Part shown: in pieces, positions 54,753-64,000 of the stretch
How the letters are laid out: every line of letters starts with the position of its first letter
Numbering within the stretch: the stretch's first letter is position 1
Assembly: GCA_026214975.1 (NCBI GenBank)
Contig: CM047806.1
Location: 84,925,599-84,989,598, forward strand
Source of the DNA: Gentiana macrophylla
Taxonomy: Eukaryota > Streptophyta > Magnoliopsida > Gentianales > Gentianaceae
DNA: 64,000 bases
Direction: 5' to 3'
Position numbers and translations under genes: made by a program
The notes under the pieces: generated by a model
The model's database searches: none
Seen by the model: only the letters and a program-made list of their open reading frames with translations
What the model was told of the DNA's origin: nothing

Positions 54753-56352
54753 ATGAGTTCGCTTATCAACGTCCTGGATGTTGTTGATCAGTTGGAGAGC
54801 TTGACCATTCAGGATATCGGCCCACAGGAACAGGTCGGTTGTTTTGCACCGTTGATCACCAATTCAGAGTTGGTTGTTGAGATTCGGAGGAAGCAAGATG
54901 AAGATCCGGTTATGGTTGACTACAAAAGAGTTGTCAGGACGAAGCCAGCCAGTGGCTATGAGTTAGATGCAGACGGTAACCTTTGGTATCAAAATAGGTT
55001 GTGTGTTCCTCAGGTGGACAACTTAAAGAAATTTGGTTATGGATGAAGCCCATAAAGTTGCGTTTGCAGTTCGTCCTGGAGCAAACAAGATGTATAAAGA
55101 GCTGAAGCAATATTACTGGTGGCCATCAATGAAAATTGAGATAGTAGAGTTTTTGGCAAGATGTGATACATGCCAGCGAGTGAAGGCTGAGCATAGAAGA
55201 CCAGCAGGATTGTTAAAGCCTTTAGAGATTCCCAAATGGAAGTGGGGGAAGATCACTATGGATTTTGTCGGTGGTTTACCCAAGACTAGAACAGGTTTTT
55301 ATAAGATTTGGATAATAGTCAATCGGTTGACTAAGTCTGCGCATTTCTTGCCAGTGAATGAGAAAATGACATTGAAAAAGTTAGCTATGCTTTATCTGCA
55401 CAATATTGTGAAGCTTCATGGGGTTCCAGTTTCTATCATATCAGACAGGGATAGTCGGTTTGTTAGCAGATTTTGGATGAGTCTTCAGAAACAGTTTGGG
55501 ACCAAGTTTGATTTGAGTACAGCGTTTTATCCCCTGACAGACGGGCAGTCAGAAAGGACGATTCAGACTCTCGAGGACATGTTGGGAGCGTGTTCCTTGG
55601 AAGTAGGAGGCTCATGGGATGAGTACCTCCCAGTGGCGGAGTTTGCATACAATAATAGCTACCATGCAAGCATCAAGATGCCACCGTTTGAGGCTTTATA
55701 TGGAAGAAAGTGCAGAACCCCAGTGTTTTGGGATGAAGTTGGGGAGAAACAGATAACGGGGCCAGAGCTGATACAGCAGGCTAAAGAGAAGATTGAGGTA
55801 GTTCGTTGGAATCTGAAATTGACTCAAGACAGGCAGAAGAGTTGGGCAGATGTGAGAAAAAGACCATTGGAGTTTGAGGTCGGTGAAAGAGTGTACCTCA
55901 AGGCATCACCGATGAGAGGATTGAGACGGTTTGAACAGAAGGGCAAGTTGAGTCCCAGCTATGTAGGACCTTTTGTGATCTTAGCTAAAGTGGGACCTTT
56001 AGCTTATCGTTTGGAGTTGCCAGAATCCTTGTCAAGAGTCCACAATGTGTTTCATGTGTCAATGCTCAAGAAATGTTTGACTGATGTTGAGGCCGAAGCA
56101 AACATTGACCTTGAAATGGTGGAAGAGAACCTAACTTACAAAGAAGAACCAGTTTGTATCTTAGAACGGAAAATGAAGCAAGTCAAAGGTGAAGATGTAC
56201 AGCTAGTGTTGGTTCAATGGAGTTATCATACACCCGAAGAGGCAACATGGGAGAAAGAAGATGTCACGATTGATGAGTTTTCAAACTTCAAGAACCTCCC
56301 AGGTATATTCAGTTTCGAGGACGAAACTTTTCTTAAGGGAGGAGGGATGTAA
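54753..56352 (+). pseudogene. Tekay A integrase with chromodomain
   Basis: The start (54753-55046) is in one frame, then a frameshift near 55040 leads to the 439-codon frame 55033-56352. The zinc-binding region reads AHKVAFAVRPGANKMY ... CDTCQRVK; the second histidine, usual before PG, is arginine. The core has D in TMDFVGGLP, D in ISDRDSRF and E in QSERTIQTLED. The GPF/Y motif is PSYVGPFVILAKVGPLAYRL. The C-terminal 50 residues (PVCILERKMKQVKGED ... WEKEDVTIDEF) form a Tekay chromodomain that directs integration to chromatin. The stop overlaps the LTR start. Confidence 0.9.
56335..56347 (+). other. Polypurine tract, Tekay A
   Basis: AAGGGAGGAGGGA immediately before TGTAATACC of LTR B. Confidence 0.85.
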
Positions 56353-58479
56353 TACCCCAAAAATTTAACAAGGGTAAACGAGTAAAATGGGAATTTTTAA
56401 CATTTTTCCTATTTTATTCCTAACCTAAAATATTAATTAAAGAAAGGGGGATTTAATTAAAAGGAATTAAGTATTATAATTAAAGGAATTAATTAATTGG
56501 GTATAAAAGGAAATTAATACCCTAAATCCCCAGCAGTTCTTTCACGTTAATTTTCTGGAAATTTGGGGAGAGGCGGCGGCAATTGTTCATTGTTCAGAGA
56601 AGAAAAAGGAAAAAATTGTTCGAGCTCTGTTTTTCAAATTCGGGGCTTAAAGGTTGATTTTCGGTGCAGACCGCAGTAGAGAGAAGCAATCGTCTCGTAG
56701 CAAGCGTTCTTTTGACAACAGCAATTCCGTATTTCGTATGTATCCATCTTTTAGGTTCTTTTAGAATCTTATTCGTTTTTGGGCAATTCTTGTGTTTAGG
56801 ATGGTATATAGGTTGTGTTGTTAATCGTACTCGTCGTTTTGGTTTGAATAGATTGTGTAGAAGTCGAGGATTCCCAGCTGTTTTTGTTGTGTTTGGATTT
56901 GGATCTTTTCCTATCAATAGCAAGGTAAGGGGGTGTTCTTAAACGGATGTTTAATTTTATGTTGGTGTTCAACCGTGTTAAATTGTGGTAGCGTTGTTCG
57001 TTATTATTGTTTCCATTTGGCGTGATACCACATCTGTTTATATAACATATTCTCAACGTTGGTCATCGGACCATCAGTGCCGTAATATATATATATAATA
57101 TTGTATATGTTTGTTGTGTTAATACAAAGGGTGCAGATTTGGCCGTCTTCTATTTATGATCCTAATTTTTGTTTTAGTACTGCTGGTCCGTTGCATTGGT
57201 CCCCAGAAAATAAAAGGAAATGATAACTTTGTTCTTTGTTCTTTAGTTTTTCTTTCCAGTTAATATAATAATAATAATAGCAATAGCAATAAACTTTTTC
57301 AACAGATTTTAAAAGTTTGTAAAAGGAAAAAAAAAATAGGGGGGAAGAACAGAATAAAAAAAGGGGCAGCTTTGTCTCTTTTGTTTTCGTTCAGAGCAGT
57401 AGTAGTAATAATAATAATCACAGTAATGATAAAATACAACGGTGATATTTATGTGTCTAAATATTATTCCAGGTGTTATGGTTTGGTATGTATGTCTTTT
57501 GAGACATTAATTGGAATGTGGCAAAGTCTAACTTCCAACTTCAGGTGCCTTAACATCAATCGCCATAACTGAGACCCTCTACGGGGAGAAGGTGATAGCC
57601 TAGAAGGCGGTTGTTTAGACCTTGCGGGGTCATTGGTTTAGTAGTCAATGATGCCTTTTACAACGTTCTAGGTAGTTAATCTAGATTGTCTAGGAGTAGA
57701 TGTCCTTAAGAAGCCTTTTTAAGTGGAATAAACTTAGGTGGTTAGATTAACTATGTAATAAACATATGTGTTGAGTCTAAAAGCTAAAACGTTGTAATTC
57801 TTGGTGAGACACATTTATGATTCGCAACATGGATTCATTTCTCATACGTAACGGACAATATTCAGGTTTTGGGAAATGTTCCACACGGAACCATCCGTGC
57901 CATATGAGGTGCTGAATATGTCCCGGTGCATACCCATCATTTCGGGCATTATGTCCTTGAATTACAAACATAGATAATTGCTCGTGACGATGCTAATAGA
58001 CTTAGCAGAGGGGTGTGTATTTTAATGCAACATATGTGGTAGATATGTAGATCAATATGTGTTACCGATCTTCTACCCCTTACTGAGTACAAAATGTACT
58101 TACCCCTTTTCCTTATTGTACCCCACCCCGAAAAGAATGGCAGGTAGATGAGATTGGCTATGACGATAGTCAAGATGCAGACGTTTGAGCTTGGAGTTCG
58201 ATATGAAGTTTATTTTAATTTTCATTGTTTCAATAATACCTTGGAATTGTAAACGTTTAACGTTTGAGATGCCACTAGTATTTTAGCTTCCCGTTTTATC
58301 TTTTTTATTTGGTATTGTAATAGTTTAAACAACATTTAATTCTGTTGTTTATTTTGAGGATGTTCTTAGACTTGATTTGGAACTTTGATCGTTCTGTTTT
58401 GTTTGTCGTTTGACATTCCCGAGTTGTTCTTTTAAGTCTTCCGCTTTGCAATTGATATTAATGTATGATGACGTAGGCT

Positions 58480-58544
<65 letters not shown>

Positions 58545-58629
58545 TTCTTTGATTTATTAAAGAAAAAAATATATACGTGCCGGGCTTTCTTTCCGGATAA
58601 GGACTCGGTGTCCGGAACGGGGCGTCACA
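56348..58629 (+). repeat. Tekay LTR B (2282 bp)
   Basis: TGTAATACCCC ... GGCGTCACA. It differs from LTRs A and C at many positions and carries a TA microsatellite of about 60 bp at 58482-58542. A primer-binding site follows it, so it serves as 3' LTR of internal A and 5' LTR of internal B. Confidence 0.9.
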
Positions 58630-58739
58630 GTTGGTATCAAAGCAAGTTTCCTTTCTTAAGTCTAAGTTTGTAATTAACCTTTAATGTATAGTTTTCTTTA
58701 GCAGCTTAGCTAATCCTATCTTGCATCTTATTATAGAAG

Positions 58740-60372
58740 ATGGTTAGATACGGAACTAGAGCTCATCCTAGTGTCCCAGGGCCGTCTCATGCACCTCAGG
58801 ATGGAGATACGGCCAGTAGTGAGTCTAGTTGGACTCAGGGAGTTGCGGTTTCTCAAGGGTTGCAGCCTCAAAATCACGGTGTGGAATAGGGTCAAGAACA
58901 TAGGTTGGTTCAGAATTAGACTCAGGGGTTGGGATCAGAATCAGGAAGTCGTTTTCATTCAGGAGTAGGTTGTACAGACTTCTGGAGTGCCAACTTCACA
59001 GGTTAATGTTTCTGTGCCCCAATTTGGAGGTACTACTGTTGTTCCTAATACAACCTATACCACCCCTTTGACCATTAACAACACAGCCTCTTACATCCCT
59101 TATTACAAAGCCACCACCAATAACCAAGTTCACCCCACTGCATATCCATCTACCATTTTCCACCCCCAAATTCCAATGACCTACTCATCGCAGCCAACCC
59201 TACATCCTCAGTATGACTATGCTTCTCTTCCCACTACGTATATGCCCTAGTATTCAGCTTACCCCACCCAGGAAGCCTATACTTCGTATAGCACTCTACC
59301 TCAGCTGCCACCTATTAACACCACCGCTCAAACCACTGCAAACTATCAGCCCTACTACTCAGCTCCTCCACCACCACCTAACCAAAGATATCATCCTTAC
59401 AAACCACCAGTTAACACACATATACCACATCCTCCACCATCAACTACCGCCTACCCTACTGCTTACCTCACCGCACCTAGACCCTTGCAGTATGCACCAG
59501 TACCCCCGAATAGGGAGGAACAGGAGGAGGCACTAGAGGTTTTTAAATGTTCAAAAATCAGGATTTAAGCAGTTTGATGGTAACATAGCTACTATTGAGG
59601 CGAGATAGTTGGTTGAGGACGGTTGAAAGATGCTTCAAGCAGATGAGGTTACCAGTGAATAAGTGGGCCAACTTGGCCAGTTCTCTGTTGATTGGAGTAG
59701 CCCAAGAATGGGCAGATATGATAGAGGATACGAGAGGAAAGATTGAAGATTGAGAAGAATTTAAGGGAGCCTTCATCGATCAGTTTTTCCCTACCGCATT
59801 GAGAAATGCTAAGGCTAGGGAGTTTCTTTTCTTACGTTAGAGAGCTATGTCAGTAATAGAGTACCAAAGGAAGTTACATGAGTTGGGAAAGTATTCCCCC
59901 AACACTATTGCGACATAGGAAGCTAAGATTGATAAGTTCATGGAAGAGCTGAACAAGGACATAATGGATAAGTTGATTGGCAACAGGCCAGATACTATGA
60001 AGAAGTTGATAGACACATGTTTGAGCATTAAGATTCATAATGCGAAACCGAGCATCACGGTAGGTCAGAAGAGGCCTTTTGAGGCAAGTCAGAACCGTAG
60101 GCCAACACAGCAGCAGAACTACATGAGGGCACCAACTAGACCGTCAGCCCCACCAGCAGCAGCGACACAGCCTTGCCCTAAGTGTGGCAAATCTCATGCT
60201 GGAGAGTGCCGTGTTGGCACAGGAGTGTGCTTTCACTGTGGTGATACAGGTCACATTGTTAGAGATTGCCCAATGAGGAGGAACACTCAGACTCCAACAT
60301 CCACAGCTTCTAGACCACCCTCAGAGAATAATAGGCAATCGGGACTACTAGTGTTTGTTAGATAGATGACGT
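58740..60372 (+). pseudogene. Tekay B gag
   Basis: ATG at 58740 opens VRYGTRAHPSVPGPSHAPQ; stops and frameshifts follow. The core is broken, with TAG at 59838-59840 in the same place as in copy A. The frame 59940-60365 keeps an intact zinc knuckle, CFHCGDTGHIVRDC, preceded by CPKCGKSHAGEC. Confidence 0.82.
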
Positions 60373-60442
60373 ACATCTGAGTCATATGAGGCAGTCGTCA
60401 TAGGTACTTTTAAAAGTTTTTGGTTCCTTTCAGTATGTCTTC

Positions 60443-61546
60443 TTGATTGTGCATTTTCGTTGCTTAAATACATGTTGTTTTCCTTGCCTACTAGGTTCTA
60501 TTCAAGTAAGAGGTTTACTTGTGTCTGCTTTGTTTGACACTGGCGCTTCAAACACGTTTGTGTCAACTAAGGTAGCCGAGCAACTTAGGATGCCTTTTGG
60601 AAAGTTAAGGAAGACCTTAAAGATTAACACCCTGTTAGGAGAGTCTTCTAAGGTTGATCAGATGGTTCCTCAATGCAAGATACAAGTTGGTAAGTACAAA
60701 TGTGAACAAGATCAGATTGTGTTGGATTTCTCAAGCTTTGACGTCATTCTATGAATGGATTGGTTGTCAAAGAATCATTTACATCTGGATTGCAAGGGTA
60801 AGAAGGTGATATTCAAAGAACCAGGCAAATCTTCCATCACTTTTCAGGGTAATGCCAAGAATTCAAGTGTTAGGAATTATCCGATAATTTCTGCACTTAA
60901 GGCAGTCAAGACAATTCAAGAAGGATGTGATGCTTTGTTGTTTTTCACGGTTGATACATCAAAGAATGGGCCCGAGTTAAAAGATATCCCTATAGTGAAT
61001 GTGTTCGCTGATGTGGGTCTAGAAGGGTTACCAGGAGACACGCCAGATAGAGCTTTCGAGTTCAGCATAGAATAGATTCCAGGAGCAGGACCAGTTTCTA
61101 AAGCTCCTTATAGGATGGCACCGCTGAGTTAAAGGAGTTGAAAGAGCAGCTTGCGGATATGTTGAAGTAGAAGATCATCCAGCCGAGTACTTCACTGTGG
61201 GGAGCTCCAGTGTTGTTTGTGAAGAAGAAAGACGGGAGCATGAGAATGTGTATAGAGTATAGATAGTTGGACAATCTCACTATTACGAATAAGTATCCAC
61301 TCCCAAGGATAGACGAATTGTTTAATCAATTACAAGGGAAGAAGGTATTCTCTAAGATTGATTTAAGGTCGGGTTATCACCAGTTGAAGGTTAAGGAATC
61401 AGATATTCCTAAGACAGCGTTCAGCACTAGATAAGGGCATTACGAGTTCAGAGTTATGCCATTTGGTCTCACAAATGCATCTTCGGCATTTATGATTTTA
61501 TGCAAAGAGTCTTTATGCCATATCTGGATCAGTTTGTTATAGTGTT
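60443..61546 (+). pseudogene. Tekay B protease and partial reverse transcriptase
   Basis: The protease motif SALFDTGASNTFVS is intact; a TGA at 60752-60754 is specific to this copy. TAG at 61073-61075 and 61264-61266 coincide with stops of copy A. Reverse transcriptase words continue to VIVFI and end at the duplication breakpoint. Confidence 0.85.
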
Positions 61547-61735
61547 CATTCCATTCATCAGTTTAATTCCATTCCGTTACTAGAACGAGGGCTTATACGC
61601 TCTTGTGTTTTCCTCCAGCACCACGAAACAATTATGAAGATCACATATGAATCTGCACCTTCATCTCAACAATAAAAGAAAATCAGATAGATGGAAAAGT
61701 ATCGTATAGCCCAAAATATTCTTTCCCTCGAACTA

Positions 61736-61845
61736 CGAATAATGATGGATTGGTTATTGAGGAAATAATCCATAAACATCTTATAAAACGCATCGTGGTA
61801 GACACAAGAAGCACGGTCAATGTCTTGCACTTCAATTTTCTCTAG
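61736..61845 (+). pseudogene. Second copy of the Tat-like protease remnant
   Basis: Near-identical to 48630-48740, including the arginine in place of the active-site glycine; it belongs to the duplicated segment. Confidence 0.6.
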
Positions 61846-61941
61846 TCTATCCAACTTACGAAGGATGTCTTTACGAGGATCACTTCCCCCCGGTAAGGTT
61901 TGTGAGATCGACCATGTAGAATAATGAGCCCAAGTTGCACT

Positions 61942-62836
61942 TGTAATACCCGAAAATTTAAGAAAGGGTAAGCGAGTAAAATGGGAATTTTATTATTTTT
62001 CCTATTTTATTCCTAACCTAAAATGTTAATTAAAAGAGGACGATTTAATTAAAAGGAATTAAGTATTATAATTAAAGGAATTAATTAATTGGGTATAAAG
62101 GAAATTAATACCCTAATCCCCAAGCAGTTTCTTCATGGTAATTTTTGAAATTTTGGGAGAGGCGGCAATTGTTCATTGTTCTGAGAAGAAAAAGGAAAAA
62201 ATAGTTCGGGCGCTATTTTTCAAATTCGGGGCTTAAAGGTTGATTTTGGTGCAGGACATAGAGAGAGAAATAATCGTCTCGTTGCAATAGTTCTTTTGAC
62301 ATCAGCAATTCCGTATTTCGTAAGTATCCATCTTTTAGGTTCTTTTAGAATCTTATTCGTTTTTGGGCAATTCTTATGTTTAGGATGATATATAGGTTGT
62401 GTTGTTAATTGTAGTCGTCGTTTTGGTTTGTATAGATTGAGTAGAAGTCGAGGATTCGCAGCTGTTCTTGTTGTGTTTTGATTTGGATCTTTTCCTATCA
62501 ATTGCAAGGTAAGGGGTGTTCTTAACCGGATGTTTATTTTATGTTGGTGTTCAACCGTGTTAAATTGTGGTAGCGTTGTTCATTATTGTTGTTGCTGTTT
62601 GGCGTGATACCACATCTGTTTATATAACATATTCTCAGCGTTGGTCATCGGACCATCAGTGCCGTAATATATATATAATATTGTATATGTTTGTTGTGTT
62701 AATAAAAAGGGTGCAGATTTGGCCGTCTTCTATTTATGATCCTAATTTTTGTTTTCGTACTGCTGGTCCATTGCGTTGGTCCCCAGAAAATAAAAGGAAA
62801 GGATCACTTTGTTCTTTAGTTTTTCTTTCCAGGTAG

Positions 62837-62927
<91 letters not shown>

Positions 62928-64000
62928 GCAATAGCAATAAACTTTTTCAACAGATTTTAAAAGTTTGGAAAAGGAAAAAACAAAAGGGGAAGAACAGAAT
63001 AAAAAAAAGGGACAGCTTTGTTTCTTTTGTTTTCGTTCCAGACAGCAGTAGTAATAATAATAATCACAGTAATGATAAAATACAATAGTGGTATTTATGT
63101 GTCTAAATATTATTCCAGGTGTTATGGTTGGTATGTATGTCTTTTGAGACATTAATTGGAATGTGGCAAAGTTTAACTTCCGACTTCATGTGCCTTAACA
63201 TCAATCGCCACAACTGAGACCCTCTACGGGGAGAAGGTGGTAGCCCAGAAGGCGGTTGTTTAGACTTTGCGGGGTCATTGGTTTAGTAGTCATTGATGCC
63301 TTTTACAACGTGCTAGGTAGTTAATCTAGATTGTCTAGGACTAGATGTCCTTAGGAAGCCTTTTTAAGTGGAATGAACTTAGGTGGTTAGATTAACTACG
63401 TAATAAACATATGTGATTAGTCTAAAAGCTAAAACATTGTAATTCTTCGTGAGGCACATTTATGATTCACAACATGGAATCATTTCTCATACGTAATGGA
63501 CAATATTCGGGTTTTGGGAAATGTTCCACACGGAACCATCCGTGCCATATGAGGGGCTGAATATGTCCCGGTGCATACCCATCATTTCGGGCATTGTGTC
63601 CTTGAATTACAATGTAACATAGATAATTGCTCGTGATGGTGCTAATAGACTTAGTAGAGGGGAGTGTATTTTAATGCAACATATGTGGTAGATGTGTAGA
63701 TCAATATGTGTTACCGATCTTCTACCCCTTACTGAGTACAAAATGTACTTACCCCATTTCCTTATTGTACCCCACCCCGAGAAGATTGGCAGGTAGATAA
63801 GTTTGGCTATGACGATAGTCAAGATGCAGACTTTGAGCTTGGAGTTCGAGATGAAGTTTATTTTACTCTTCATTGTTTCAATAATACCTTGTAATTGTAA
63901 ACGTTTAACGTTTGAGATACCACTAGTCTTTTAGCTTCCCGTTTTATCTTTTTTATTTGGGATTGTAATAGTTTAAACAACATTTAATTCCGTTGTTTCT
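61942..64000 (+). repeat. Tekay LTR C, runs off the window
   Basis: It starts TGTAATACCCG. Similarity to LTR A exceeds that to LTR B (for example TTTTATTATTTTTCC and GACATCAGCAATTCC). It contains a trinucleotide ATA/TAA microsatellite of about 90 bp at 62837-62926, which yields spurious poly-Leu and poly-Tyr frames on the minus strand. Confidence 0.88.

Larger units (their letters stand above)
48839..61546 (+). mobile_element. Tekay-type chromovirus tandem: LTR A, internal A, LTR B, internal B
   Basis: Two internal regions share one LTR. Internal A has gag, protease, reverse transcriptase, RNase H, integrase and chromodomain. Internal B stops in reverse transcriptase at the duplication breakpoint. 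This arrangement usually arises by recombination between elements. No flanking TSD could be identified. Confidence 0.88.
48441..64000 (+). repeat. Segmental tandem duplication, period about 13.1 kb
   Basis: Sequence from 48441 (foldback end, Tat protease remnant, LTR A) reappears from 61547 (same order, then LTR C) and runs to the window edge. The breakpoint joins Tekay internal B in reverse transcriptase to the foldback element, with TTCAT microhomology at 61545-61549. LTR C shares many variants with LTR A that LTR B lacks. Confidence 0.88.

Noticed and set aside
62734..63152. Poly-Leu and poly-Tyr frames on the minus strand
   Set aside because: Translation of a trinucleotide microsatellite in LTR C.

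Overview
This window comes from a repeat-rich seed-plant nuclear genome, most likely a eudicot. Ty1/copia and Ty3/gypsy LTR retrotransposons dominate it, with hAT, CACTA, MITE and Helitron-like DNA elements. No bacterial, organellar or viral gene organisation is present. The only host gene recognised is the 3' part of a bHLH transcription factor gene (6387-7018, + strand). I cannot name the species.

Layout. At 1-6363 two copia elements on the minus strand are nested (Copia-1 inside Copia-2), and Copia-2 ends only 23 bp upstream of the first bHLH exon. At 7.4-8.2 kb there is a hAT MITE with a perfect 8-bp target-site duplication (TSD) and a Helitron-type 3' terminus. A copia fossil lies at 9.0-11.3 kb, AT-rich tandem repeats at 11.6-13.1 kb, a small palindromic MITE candidate at 13.47-13.64 kb and a broken copia element (Copia-3) at about 14.3-18.9 kb.

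From about 19.5 kb to 48.8 kb lies the wreck of a Tat/Ogre-like gypsy element. It is split by Copia-4 (20195-43726, TSD GGAGG). Copia-4 contains an Athila-like non-coding element, At-5 (22547-36073, TSD CAAAC). The right LTR of At-5 contains a second Athila-like element, At-6 (28176-35582, TSD TTAAT). This is a four-level nest in which each of the three insertions is confirmed by exact TSDs. Copia-4 also holds a solo LTR (39783-41517, TSD AATAC). The Tat gag is cut by a CACTA transposon end (44376). A hAT deletion derivative (45137-46701, TSD CTAACGGT) and a GGAATG-rich foldback element follow.

The right end (48.8-64.0 kb) is a Tekay-type chromovirus in tandem arrangement: LTR A, internal A, LTR B, truncated internal B, then a second copy of the Tat flank with LTR C. 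LTR C resembles LTR A more than LTR B, so this is a segmental tandem duplication with a period of about 13.1 kb.

Most worth a second look: (i) the non-coding interior of At-5, which holds an array of six hairpins whose stems covary while the loops stay conserved, a second covarying hairpin family and a cluster of CG-rich palindromes; (ii) a hairpin plus polypurine-tract module present twice in At-5, about 1 kb apart, with a partial parallel in At-6; (iii) the 5' half of tRNA-Asp inside At-6, whose primer-binding site matches the 3' end of the same tRNA.
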